From Bacillota bacterium (GTDB lineage: Bacteria > Bacillota_A > Clostridia > Peptostreptococcales > Anaerovoracaceae): a stretch of 35,435 bases of DNA. Positions within the stretch are counted from its first letter, which is position 1. Each line of letters opens with the position of its first letter. The DNA lies in NCBI GenBank assembly GCA_017556895.1, contig JAFYLX010000029.1, positions 1-35,435 of the forward strand, in the 5' to 3' direction. Positions 21,016 to 29,038 of this stretch are shown piece by piece. A program made the position numbers and the translations under genes. The notes under the pieces were generated by a model. It was not told the origin of the DNA and made no database searches. It saw nothing but the letters and a program-made list of their open reading frames with translations.

Positions 21016-21690
21016 TTACCTCCTGAAGCTGCAATCAGTCTTTGAACATGAACTGCAGCTGGCTGTTTTACATGTTTTAGGTGTCTTGCTTATGCCGATG
21101 ATGGCAGTAACAGACTTAGATGGGGACATAAGCAGGCTTTCGTTTAAGGAAAGTCCTATCTTGCGGGAGCAGTCCAAAACCCTAAATATGTCCTTTTGGA
21201 TATCCAATGATAAATCACCATACCCAGGGCTGAATCTCGGTCTTGTGTGTAGGCCATTTTCTAGACAGCCTTTAGTCACCTCATCATTGAAGACATTACA
21301 AAGGCTTTCGATCCTTTCCGCCCCTATCGCCTGGAAGCATAGAGCCTTGGATGGTGAAAGCCTGCTGTATCTGGCAATCAGTCTGTCGAGTTCGATGCCT
21401 ACTGTAGCTCCAAAGACAATGGCTTTGTGGCATCCTGCAAGATTTGTGACAAGGCCTTTGCTCTTGCATGTGCAGAAGCCTAGGTCAATTTCGATGAAAT
21501 CACTATCGGCAGAGGGCACATCGATATCGAAGGTTTCGTAGCAAACCCTGTAAGTTAGTTTGCCAGATAGCTCCTTTAGACAGCTGTTTATGAGGGCAAG
21601 CATATCTTCTGAAGATTCCTTGCACCCCATATAACGTAAGATTTCCCTAGTATTAATTTGTGGTTCGTCGTACTTTTTAATTGTTATCAT
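21016..21690 (-). CDS. Stand-alone methionine synthase activation (Met_synt_B12) protein with a C-terminal Cys4 cluster
   Basis: The 224-residue protein matches the AdoMet-binding reactivation domain of MetH, including the typical RFSPGYGDLSLDIQ (near residue 152). It would remethylate oxidised cob(II)alamin in the neighbouring short MetH. It lies 4 bp before metH and directly after metF, so the three are cotranslated. The C-terminus carries four cysteines spaced C-x4-C-x2-C-x4-C (about residues 207-220), and a CTC occurs near residue 73. Those are not part of the E. coli domain as I know it and could bind an iron-sulfur cluster. That role is inferred. Confidence 0.9.
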   Translation of the reverse strand: MITIKKYDEPQINTREILRYMGCKESSEDMLALINSCLKELSGKLTYRVCYETFDIDVPSADSDFIEIDLGFCTCKSKGLVTNLAGCHKAIVFGATVGIELDRLIARYSRLSPSKALCFQAIGAERIESLCNVFNDEVTKGCLENGLHTRPRFSPGYGDLSLDIQKDIFRVLDCSRKIGLSLNESLLMSPSKSVTAIIGISKTPKTCKTASCSSCSKTDCSFRR

Positions 21691-22569
21691 CTATTTTCCT
21701 AAAATATCAGAAAGATTGCTCTGGATTTTTTCAGCCACGTCCGGCTTGTTCATTGAATAAACGTGAACGTTAGTAACGTTATTGGCGAAAAGGTCGATAA
21801 TCTGGTCTGTAGCGTAAGCGATACCTGCCTGTTTCATTGCTGCAGGATCTGAACCGAACTTGTCCACAAGGCTTTTGAAACGCTGAGGCACATAAGAACC
21901 GGAAAGACTAAGTGCTCTAGCAACCTGATTTGCATTTGTAATAGGCATGATGCCTGCAACAACAGGAACCGTAATGCCTGCCTCTCTAATCTTGTATAGG
22001 AAATTGTATAGTAGGTTGTTGTCGAAGAACATCTGAGTAGTAAGGAACTCGCAACCCGCGTCAACCTTTTCCTTAAGGTACTTGATATCGTCCTTTTGGT
22101 TTAAGCTCTCTGGATGAATTTCTGGGTAACAAGCGCCACCGATACAGAAATCTGCGTCGGATTCCTTAAGCTCTCTCACAAGGTCGATAGCATAGCGATA
22201 GTCCCACTTGCTTCTGTCGTGGTTAAGCATATCCTCCGGAATGTCACCGCGAAGAGCCATCACGTTCTTGATACCCGCATTTTTCATATCTTCGATTCTC
22301 TGATGAACCGTCTCTTTAGTTGAAGAAACGCAAGTAAGGTGAGCTAATGAGGAAACGTCGTACTTGTCTTTTATATTTTTAGCAATATCCAGAGTGTATT
22401 TGCTTGTTCCGCCGCCGGCACCATAAGTAACACTCATGAAGGCTGGTTTTAGCTTGGCGATTTCTTCAGTCGCCACCTTAACGCTCTCAAAAGAAGAGTC
22501 AACTTTAGGCGGAAAAACCTCAAAGGATAGTGATAATTTTTCGTCTTTTAATAAGTCTATAATCTTCAT
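21691..22569 (-). CDS. metF: Methylenetetrahydrofolate reductase
   Basis: MetF reduces 5,10-methylene-THF to 5-methyl-THF, the methyl donor for MetH. The 292-residue flavoprotein has the family motifs SFEVFPPKVD (near residue 15), MSVTYGAGGG (near 46), NVMALRGDIPED (near 103) and the phenylalanine-rich TTQMFFDN (near 185). It is the first gene of the operon; its stop is immediately followed by the ATG of the activation protein. AAAAGGATG precedes the start, and a strong promoter lies just upstream. The leader is about 30 nt, too short for a riboswitch. Confidence 0.96.
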   Translation of the reverse strand: MKIIDLLKDEKLSLSFEVFPPKVDSSFESVKVATEEIAKLKPAFMSVTYGAGGGTSKYTLDIAKNIKDKYDVSSLAHLTCVSSTKETVHQRIEDMKNAGIKNVMALRGDIPEDMLNHDRSKWDYRYAIDLVRELKESDADFCIGGACYPEIHPESLNQKDDIKYLKEKVDAGCEFLTTQMFFDNNLLYNFLYKIREAGITVPVVAGIMPITNANQVARALSLSGSYVPQRFKSLVDKFGSDPAAMKQAGIAYATDQIIDLFANNVTNVHVYSMNKPDVAEKIQSNLSDILGK

Positions 22570-22605
22570 GATTTATACATCCTTTTCTAAAATGTCTATT
22601 GCACT

Positions 22606-22634
22606 ATTATACAACTAAATGCTAGTGTTTTCAA
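22606..22634 (-). promoter_or_regulatory. Promoter of the metF operon
   Basis: On the - strand TTGAAA (22629-22634) and TATAAT (22606-22611) are separated by exactly 17 bp, a near-consensus housekeeping promoter. The predicted start is about 30 nt before the metF ATG. Confidence 0.85.
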
Positions 22635-22660
22635 GGGTTTGGGCTATCCTTGATTGTAAA

Positions 22661-22701
22661 ATAAAGAAGCATCCAAGGAAGTATAATTATTCCCTGGATG
22701 C
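22661..22701 (-). terminator. Terminator after the isocitrate dehydrogenase gene
   Basis: GCATCCAAGGAA (22669-22680) pairs with 22690-22701. The single mismatch becomes a G-U pair in - strand RNA, and a T-rich tail (TTCTTTATTTT) follows in that direction. Confidence 0.85.
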
Positions 22702-22743
22702 CTTTATGAAAGGATAAAAAAACAAAATTTTATCTATATTAAG

Positions 22744-23889
22744 TTAGATATTTTTTATTACATAATCGGAAAATTCTTTACAAGTATTGCCGTCTTTTAA
22801 GCCCGTAACTACTACCGCTTTTTCGACATCACAGCACTTTGAAAGGGCTGCAGATAGTCTATCTGCCTTGTCAAATAGGCAGATGTGGCGAAGCATCATC
22901 TCTGCCGCCTTAAAGATGCTGGACGGATTTGCATAGTCTGCAAGGCCATCTTCTATCATTCTAGGTGCAGAGCCATGGATTGCCTCAAACATCGCATAAT
23001 TGTCGCCGATGTTGGCGCTGCCGGCAGTACCTACGCCTCCCTGAATCTCAGCGGCTTCGTCGGTAATGATATCGCCGTACAGATTAGGAAGTACGAATAC
23101 TTGGAACTGGTTTCTGATATTCTTGTTAACAAGGTTTGCCGTCATAATATCGATATACCAGTCTTCTGCCTTGATATCAGGATATTCTGCAGCAACTTCG
23201 TTACAAATTTTAGAGAACTTGCCGTCTGTCTTCTTCATAATGTTAGCCTTAGTTACGATTGCAACGTTGTCCTTGCCGTTATTCTTGGCATATTCAAAGG
23301 CAGCTCTTGCGATTCTCTTAGTACCCTCGTCTGTAGTTACCTTAAAATCCATGGCAAGCTCGCCTGGAACCTCGACGCCACTTGAACCTAGTACGTATTC
23401 GCCTTCTGTATTTTCGCGGTAGAACATCCAATCGATGCCTTCCTCAGGTACAGTAACCGGACGAACATTGGCATATAGGTCTAACTCGCGTCTAAGTGTA
23501 ACGTTGGCACTTTCCATCGTGCCGCCCTTTGGAGTCGTCGTAGGGCCCTTAAGGATTACATCGCAGGACTTAATGGCATCAAGAACGTCAGCTGGGACAG
23601 CTTGTCCCTTTTCCATTCTGTTTTCCAAAGTAAGCCCTTCGATGTCCTTTAGAATGACCTTGCCGGAAGAGATTTCTTCGAGGAGGAGTGATTCTAGGAG
23701 TCTCTTGGCCTCGGTCATGATAATTGGTCCAATTCCGTCGCCGCCAACTAAGCCGATGGTAATTTCATCGAGTGCGGCGAAATCTTTAGGAGCTTTAGCA
23801 GATTTCATGGCTTCGCTACGGTCAAGTTGCTGTCTCAAAAGCTTTTCGAACTGGGCTAAGCTATCGTTTATATACTTTTCTTTATTCAA
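22744..23889 (-). CDS. icd: Isocitrate dehydrogenase, isocitrate/isopropylmalate family
   Basis: The enzyme oxidises isocitrate to 2-oxoglutarate. The 381-residue protein has the nucleotide-loop start LVGGDGIGP (near residue 48). The substrate segment ESANVTLRRELDLYANVRPV (near residue 126) has the Ser-x-Asn and Arg pattern of isocitrate dehydrogenases rather than isopropylmalate dehydrogenases. YRENTEGEY and HGSAPRMIEDG follow. It lies 15 bp after the aconitase gene in a citrate-pathway operon, which supports the assignment over leuB. I would expect NAD use from the cofactor-loop type, but this is not certain. A terminator follows. Confidence 0.88.
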   Translation of the reverse strand: MNKEKYINDSLAQFEKLLRQQLDRSEAMKSAKAPKDFAALDEITIGLVGGDGIGPIIMTEAKRLLESLLLEEISSGKVILKDIEGLTLENRMEKGQAVPADVLDAIKSCDVILKGPTTTPKGGTMESANVTLRRELDLYANVRPVTVPEEGIDWMFYRENTEGEYVLGSSGVEVPGELAMDFKVTTDEGTKRIARAAFEYAKNNGKDNVAIVTKANIMKKTDGKFSKICNEVAAEYPDIKAEDWYIDIMTANLVNKNIRNQFQVFVLPNLYGDIITDEAAEIQGGVGTAGSANIGDNYAMFEAIHGSAPRMIEDGLADYANPSSIFKAAEMMLRHICLFDKADRLSAALSKCCDVEKAVVVTGLKDGNTCKEFSDYVIKNI

Positions 23890-23904
23890 GTCTGTAAACC
23901 TCCT

Positions 23905-25836
23905 TTATAGGTTACCTTGTCCCACAAACTTCAGAAGTCCTCCGGCCTTTAGGATAGCTTTCTGTCTGTCAGTGAAGCTGCAAGAAAGTTTAATTTCTGT
24001 ATTCTTTGTAACGTTCTTTAAAGTCATGGAACCTAGATCCATTCCTTCAAAGATGTTGTCTAGTTTTAGTACGTCGTCCTGATCTAATGAGTCGTAGTCG
24101 TCAGGATTTTCGAATGTTAATGGCATAATGCCCGCGTTTATAAGGTTGGCAGCATGGATTCTAGCAAAACTCTTTGCAACAACGGCCCTAACGCCAAGGT
24201 AAAGAGGTACCAATGCCGCGTGTTCTCTTGAAGATCCCTGACCGTAGTTGCTACCCCCTACTATGATGCTTTCACCTGCAGCTTTTGCTCTTTCAGGGAA
24301 AGTCTTATCACATACTTCGAAGCAGTACTGTGAAAGGTGAGGAATATTAGATCTATATGGCAGGATTTTAGCTCCGGCAGGCATGATGTGGTCTGTAGTG
24401 ATATTGTCACCAACCTTTAGAACTAATGGAACCTGAATAGTGTCCTCTAATTCCTTACTATCTGGGAAAGGCTTGATGTTTGGCCCACGCACAATCGGAA
24501 GGTCAGCTGCTTCTTCTAGTGGAGCCGGTGGTAATATTGCGCTATCATCGATCTTGAATTCTGCTGGCATATTTACTTCAGGCATTTCTCCAAGAAGCAT
24601 AGGGTCAGTGATTTCGCCAGTTAAAGCTGCAGCAACCGCAGTTTCCGGAGAAACTAGATAAACCTGAGCATTTGCAGTACCGGATCTTCCTTCAAAGTTT
24701 CTGTTGAAAGTTCTTAGTGATACGCCACCGGAGTTTGGTGAGAAGCCCATACCGATGCAAGGACCGCATGCACATTCAAGAACTCTAGCGCCGCTGGCAA
24801 TAATATCAGAAAGGGCTCCGCAGTCCGCAAGCATTGCAAGAACCTGCTTTGAACCAGGTGAAATTGATAAGCTCACGTCCGGATTAATAGTCTTGCCCTT
24901 TAATAAAGCGGCAACCTTAAGCATATCGAATAATGATGAGTTAGTACAGGAACCGATACAAACCTGAGTAACCTTTGTTCCCTTTAGGCTATCTACAGCC
25001 TTAATGTTGTCAGGGCTGTGAGGACAAGCAATAAGAGGTTTAAGCTCAGATAAGTTAATATCGATTACCTTATCGTAAACAGCATCATCATCACTTGCTA
25101 GTGGAATCCAATCTTCGCCTCTGCCTTCAGCCTCTAGGAAAGCCTTAGTAATTTCATCTGATGGGAAAATAGAAGTAGTAGCGCCAAGCTCAGCACCCAT
25201 ATTTGTGATTGTTGCTCTTTCTGGAACAGAAAGAGTCTTAACTCCTTCGCCGCCCCATTCGATGATGGCACCTACACCACCCTTTACAGAAAGAATTCTA
25301 AGTATTTCAAGGCTAACGTCCTTGGCAGTTACGAAATCACGTAATTTACCAGTAAGATTTACCTTATACATCTTAGGCATAGTGATGTTATACGCACCAC
25401 CACCCATTGCAACTGCAACATCTAGGCCGCCGGCACCCATTGCTAGCATACCGATCCCTCCACCAGTAGGAGTGTGGCTGTCGGACCCGATTAGAGTCTT
25501 GCCTGGTTTACCGAAACGCTCTAGGTGAACCTGATGGCAGATGCCATTGCCGGGTCTTGAAAAGTAAAGTCCATACTTCTTTGCCATAGATTGGATGAAA
25601 AGGTGGTCGTCCGCATTTTCGAATCCGGACTGAAGCGTATTGTGGTCAATATATGCAACGGAAAGCTCAGTACGAACTCTTGGGACACCCATTGTTTCGA
25701 ATTCTAAGTAAGCCATAGTTCCTGTTGCATCCTGTGTTAAAGTCTGATCTATTTTAAGTGAAACTTCGCTGCCGACAGTCATATCTCCAGCAACGAGGTG
25801 ATCTTTAATAATTTTCTGCGCAATTGTTAAACCCAT
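23905..25836 (-). CDS. acn: Aconitate hydratase
   Basis: Aconitase interconverts citrate and isocitrate with a [4Fe-4S] cluster. The 643-residue length fits the compact mitochondrial-like form common in Clostridia, shorter than the AcnA form of about 890 residues. Cluster ligands are in CIGSCTNSS (near residue 295) and CGPCIGMGFSPNSGG (near 358). The swivel-domain motif GGSNYGQGSSREHAALVP (near 530) is complete. It is 4 bp from the GntR gene upstream and 15 bp from icd downstream. A homoaconitase or isopropylmalate isomerase is less likely given these neighbours and a single fused chain. Confidence 0.95.
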   Translation of the reverse strand: MGLTIAQKIIKDHLVAGDMTVGSEVSLKIDQTLTQDATGTMAYLEFETMGVPRVRTELSVAYIDHNTLQSGFENADDHLFIQSMAKKYGLYFSRPGNGICHQVHLERFGKPGKTLIGSDSHTPTGGGIGMLAMGAGGLDVAVAMGGGAYNITMPKMYKVNLTGKLRDFVTAKDVSLEILRILSVKGGVGAIIEWGGEGVKTLSVPERATITNMGAELGATTSIFPSDEITKAFLEAEGRGEDWIPLASDDDAVYDKVIDINLSELKPLIACPHSPDNIKAVDSLKGTKVTQVCIGSCTNSSLFDMLKVAALLKGKTINPDVSLSISPGSKQVLAMLADCGALSDIIASGARVLECACGPCIGMGFSPNSGGVSLRTFNRNFEGRSGTANAQVYLVSPETAVAAALTGEITDPMLLGEMPEVNMPAEFKIDDSAILPPAPLEEAADLPIVRGPNIKPFPDSKELEDTIQVPLVLKVGDNITTDHIMPAGAKILPYRSNIPHLSQYCFEVCDKTFPERAKAAGESIIVGGSNYGQGSSREHAALVPLYLGVRAVVAKSFARIHAANLINAGIMPLTFENPDDYDSLDQDDVLKLDNIFEGMDLGSMTLKNVTKNTEIKLSCSFTDRQKAILKAGGLLKFVGQGNL

Positions 25837-25840
25837 AAGC

Positions 25841-26482
25841 CTATTTTCCTTTCATAATAGTTTCGTAAGTGTGGTTGATATGCTGAAGAACAACCAATTC
25901 AGCCCTCATTTCGTCTCTTGAGCGAAGTGCCTCATAGATAGCTAAGTGTTCATCAACGGAATGATCGCTTCTGTCTTCAATATTTAGTGAAGCAATTCTA
26001 TATTTTAATAGTTTGTGATGTATTCCAGTTAGGATATTTTGAAGAGTTGGACTCTTACATTCTGAGTAGATGATGTCGTGGAATTCTGTATCAAGGTCAC
26101 GAAGTTTTTCCATATTACCCTTAGCGTTATAGAAGTCCTGCTGCTCTACGTTATCTTTTAATCTTTCTAGTGCCTCTTCGCTGATGTTCTGTGCTGCCAT
26201 CTTTAATGCCATAGGATCAAGATGCAACTTAACCTGGAACATATCCTTAACATCTTTGTCAGTGATGCCTAGGACCACGGCGCCCATAGGAGTCGTAGTA
26301 ATTAGCTTTTCTGTCTCAAGCTTAGTCAGTGCTTCTCTAATTGGAGTTCTACTTACTCCTAATTCTTCGGAAAGCCTACTTTCGCTAAGTACATCGCCTT
26401 GTGGATATACGCCATTTAATATATTTCTTTCGATTGTTTCGAAAACCTGGTTTGCCAGGGACATGCTCTTATAGTCGATCAT
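25841..26482 (-). CDS. GntR-family regulator (FCD type) inside the citrate operon
   Basis: The 213-residue protein has an N-terminal winged helix with the GntR signature VLSESRLSEELGVSRTPIREAL (residues 27-48 in part). An all-helical FCD ligand domain follows; metal-binding histidines may include those in EFHDIIYSE and INHTYETI. It overlaps the end of the citrate synthase gene by 4 bp (ATGA) and is followed 4 bp later by aconitase, so it is made with the enzymes it probably controls. A TGTATACA palindrome at the operon promoter is a good candidate operator. The ligand is likely a carboxylic acid such as citrate, which is inference. Confidence 0.9.
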   Translation of the reverse strand: MIDYKSMSLANQVFETIERNILNGVYPQGDVLSESRLSEELGVSRTPIREALTKLETEKLITTTPMGAVVLGITDKDVKDMFQVKLHLDPMALKMAAQNISEEALERLKDNVEQQDFYNAKGNMEKLRDLDTEFHDIIYSECKSPTLQNILTGIHHKLLKYRIASLNIEDRSDHSVDEHLAIYEALRSRDEMRAELVVLQHINHTYETIMKGK

Positions 26483-27855
26483 TTTAGTAGTTCCTTTCCT
26501 AATTCAAGAGTAGCAATTTTGTCTTCCATTTCTTTGTTGGAAAGGGATGTAGTTCTGCCGTCTGCATACATTACGTCAACCCAGTCCTTAAGGATAGCAA
26601 CAAGCTCGTCGTTCTTAGTATACTTCTTGTCGCCCTTTAGTCCGTAGTGTTCATTGATCCAGTAAGCGATGCCGGCAAGGCCGCTAGTCTTACTAACTGC
26701 AACACCAGGAGTCTTATTAAGTAATTTCTTAGTATTAAATATGTTATAGATTTCTTCGTCTTTCATTAGGCCATCGGCGTGTATGCCTGCCTTTGTAACG
26801 TTGAAGCTATCGCCAACGTACGGAGTCATAGGAGGGATGTCATATCCCATCTCATATTTAAAGTAATCTGCAATTTCTGTGATAACACCGGGGTTCATAC
26901 CGTCCAGGGAACCTCTTAGTGAAGCATATTCGAAGACCATGGCCTCTAGCGGAATGTTACCTGTTCTTTCACCGATTCCAAGCATTGAACAGTTTACTGC
27001 GCTGGCACCGTATAACCAAGCGACAGTAGCATTGGCAACGGCCTTGTAGAAATCGTTGTGTCCGTGCCACTCCAGCATTTCGCTAGGAACTCCGGAATAA
27101 GTCTGAAGGCCGTAAATGATACCCGCAACGCTTCGAGGAAGGGCAACTTCTGTATATGGAACCCCGTATCCCATGGTATCGCAGGCTCTAATCTTAACAG
27201 GGATGCCCACTTCTTTGGAAAGTTCCATAATCTCGTTAACAAATGGAACTACGAATCCGTAGAAATCGGCTCTAGTGATATCTTCTAGGTGGCATCTTGG
27301 AACAACACCAGCATCAAAAGCATCTTTGATTGTTTCTAGATAATAGTCCACAGCCTGTCTTCTAGTCATTCCCATTTTCTTGAAGATATGATAGTCACTA
27401 CAGGATACCAGTATACCGGTTTCCTTAATTCCTAGGTCCTTAACCAACTGGAAGTCTTCCTTTTTTGCTCTGATCCAAGTAGTGATCTCAGGGAATTTGA
27501 ATCCTAATTCCATACATTTTGAGATGGCTTCCTGATCCTTCTTAGTGTATACGAAGAATTCGGACTGTCTGATAACGCCATAAGGTCCGCCTAATTTGTT
27601 AAGTAATTGATATAGATCTACGATCTGCTTTACAGTATATGGGGCCATAGATTGCTGCCCGTCTCTAAAGGAAGTATCAGTAATCCAAATGTCTTCAGGC
27701 ATATTTACAGGAACTCTTCTGTGGTTGAATGCAATCTTAGGAACCTCTTCATAGTTGAACATTTCTCTATATAGTTCTGGTTCTTCGATATCCTGAAGGC
27801 TGTACTTGTATATATTCTTTTCTAATAGATTTGTCTTCTTTGATAATTCTAACAT
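26479..27855 (-). CDS. Probable Re-type citrate synthase (homocitrate/isopropylmalate synthase fold)
   Basis: The 458-residue protein is a DRE-TIM (HMG-CoA lyase-like) enzyme, unrelated to ordinary Si-citrate synthase. DTSFRDGQQSM (near residue 60) and EWHGHNDFYKAV (near 265) give the metal-binding Asp and His-x-His. The gap between the two fits homocitrate synthase relatives, including the Re-citrate synthase of Clostridium kluyveri. It leads an operon with aconitase and isocitrate dehydrogenase and no second synthase, so condensation of oxaloacetate with acetyl-CoA is the best reading. Homocitrate synthase remains possible. AGAGGTG precedes the ATG. Confidence 0.85.
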   Translation of the reverse strand: MLELSKKTNLLEKNIYKYSLQDIEEPELYREMFNYEEVPKIAFNHRRVPVNMPEDIWITDTSFRDGQQSMAPYTVKQIVDLYQLLNKLGGPYGVIRQSEFFVYTKKDQEAISKCMELGFKFPEITTWIRAKKEDFQLVKDLGIKETGILVSCSDYHIFKKMGMTRRQAVDYYLETIKDAFDAGVVPRCHLEDITRADFYGFVVPFVNEIMELSKEVGIPVKIRACDTMGYGVPYTEVALPRSVAGIIYGLQTYSGVPSEMLEWHGHNDFYKAVANATVAWLYGASAVNCSMLGIGERTGNIPLEAMVFEYASLRGSLDGMNPGVITEIADYFKYEMGYDIPPMTPYVGDSFNVTKAGIHADGLMKDEEIYNIFNTKKLLNKTPGVAVSKTSGLAGIAYWINEHYGLKGDKKYTKNDELVAILKDWVDVMYADGRTTSLSNKEMEDKIATLELGKELLK

Positions 27856-27898
27856 GTTTACACCTCTAATTGTTTAACGCTTTAATCTAGTAAAGCAA

Positions 27899-27938
27899 CC
27901 TGTATACAAGGATACCATCAAGATAGGCACTTCGTCAA
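27899..27938 (-). promoter_or_regulatory. Promoter and candidate GntR operator of the citrate operon
   Basis: On the - strand TTGACG (27933-27938) and TATCCT (27909-27914) are 18 bp apart. Directly after the -10 lies a near-palindrome, CCTTGTATACAGG (27899-27911, core TGTATACA). It overlaps the start region, where a bound GntR dimer would block transcription. The promoter is a reasonable match; the operator role is inferred. Confidence 0.6.
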
Positions 27939-27986
27939 GGGATTTCACAAAATTTTCATATTCTGGAAAATACTCTTAACAAAACA

Positions 27987-28299
27987 ATAACCCACCATCT
28001 CTCTCGAGCCGTTTCTTGACAACTATAACCCAACGTCTCTCTCTCGAGCCGTTTCTTAATAGCGATAACCCACCATCTCTCTCTCGAGCTAAGTCCTCAA
28101 CTCAAATAATGTCAGCAAAGGGACGGCTTCCTACACAGTGAATTTAAATAACTCGCCTTCGGCTCAAACATATTTAAATTCATACTGTATAGGTGCGCCG
28201 TCCCTTCGGACATTATAATTGAGTTTGCGGGAAACGCTCTTCGAGAGAGCTAGTGGGTCATGCTATATGAAATGCTCTCTGAGAGTGTTAGTGGGTCAT
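27987..28299 (-). repeat. Nested inverted and direct repeats between the citrate operon and spoIIR
   Basis: This fills most of the 432-bp gap between the two genes. Three direct copies of an ATAACCCACCATCTCTCTCG-type unit start at 27987, 28025 and 28065. Two inverted copies end the other side at about 28235-28261 and 28272-28299. The core (28101-28223) pairs in layers: 28101-28113 with 28209-28223, a perfect 10 bp of 28118-28127 with 28197-28206, 28130-28138 with 28185-28193, and a perfect 12 bp of 28139-28150 with 28171-28182. Mismatches at 28134/28189 and in the outer arms become G-U pairs in - strand RNA, so it is probably a large hairpin in the spoIIR transcript. The outermost right copy contains the last three codons and the stop of spoIIR. 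Confidence 0.8.
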
Positions 28300-28956
28300 A
28301 TATTTTTCCAGTAGTTCTAGAAGTTTGAATTTTAACTCTAATTTATCGGATTCTGACATATCGAGTTTATCTGTATACGGCGATTCATCTTCGTCAGCAT
28401 CTACTAAACATAAGGGCGGGAATACCACGCACCACCAGTTTTGGCCTTTTCCTTCTCCTATTGTAATGGTCAATGCTTCGTAATTCCCCTCTGGGAAGAG
28501 AATATCATCGTAATATTTGGCTGGGATATGTCTTACTCCTACGGATGCTTTGCAGCCATAGCTAGAATCATTTAAGTCTAGGCATTCTTCTGCCCAGCCT
28601 TCGATTCTATCTAAATTACTTCCTATATATTGTCTAACATCATATTCATCGGCTATATAACCTTTGACTTCGATTTCACTTTTGATTTCTTTCTGAAGAC
28701 GTTCTAGGACATAATCTCTTACGCGAAGTTTTAAATCTTGGTCTTCTTTTGAATCGCTATTTGCAATTACATGAAATCGCAGTATTCCTGGGAACTGATT
28801 GTTTAAAATTGATGTGTCGTTTTCTTGTGAAGTGCTCGCTTCGGTTTTTTCTGCAATGCCGACTACTAATATAAATATGAAGGCGATTGCCATAAGTAAA
28901 AGTAACAGCCTTTCCGCCTTACTCGTTTTCAATATCTTCTCAAATCTCTTATCCAT
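28288..28956 (-). CDS. spoIIR: Stage II sporulation protein R
   Basis: SpoIIR is a forespore-made signal, exported to the intermembrane space, that triggers SpoIIGA to process pro-sigma-E in the mother cell. From the ATG at 28956 the protein has 222 residues. I chose this start because AGGAGG lies 6 bp before it; an upstream ATG would add 17 residues without such a site. It has one transmembrane anchor (about residues 17-35). The SpoIIR domain follows with ILRFHVIANSDSKEDQDLKL (near residue 57) and GKGQNWWCVVFPPLCLVD (near 170). The last residues MTH are encoded by a repeat copy. This gene indicates a spore former. Confidence 0.93.
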   Translation of the reverse strand: MDKRFEKILKTSKAERLLLLLMAIAFIFILVVGIAEKTEASTSQENDTSILNNQFPGILRFHVIANSDSKEDQDLKLRVRDYVLERLQKEIKSEIEVKGYIADEYDVRQYIGSNLDRIEGWAEECLDLNDSSYGCKASVGVRHIPAKYYDDILFPEGNYEALTITIGEGKGQNWWCVVFPPLCLVDADEDESPYTDKLDMSESDKLELKFKLLELLEKYMTH

Positions 28957-28963
28957 AAATAAC

Positions 28964-28979
28964 CTCCTGACAAAAGGAG
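28964..28979 (-). promoter_or_regulatory. spoIIR ribosome-binding site inside a small hairpin
   Basis: On the - strand CTCCT (28975-28979) can pair with AGGAG (28964-28968) of the ribosome-binding site across a 6-nt loop. The 5-bp stem is short, so it may only dampen translation. Confidence 0.4.
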
Positions 28980-29038
28980 TATGGACATAGATAAGAAAAA
29001 TATTCATTTATTCTCTAGTTGATAGTAAAATTGTTAGC

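Noticed and set aside
20951..21541. Open frame of 196 codons opposite metH and the activator gene
   Set aside because: It is the reverse-strand shadow of two confident genes in a tight operon and has no promoter or family features.
22570..22640. SAM (S-box), cobalamin or THF riboswitch before metF
   Set aside because: The promoter at 22606-22634 leaves only about 30 nt of leader, and none of the conserved riboswitch cores is seen.
27987..28090. Three spaced direct repeats resembling a short CRISPR array
   Set aside because: The periods are 38 and 40 bp, the copies differ, most of each period is repeat with no true spacers, inverted copies exist nearby, and no cas gene is present.
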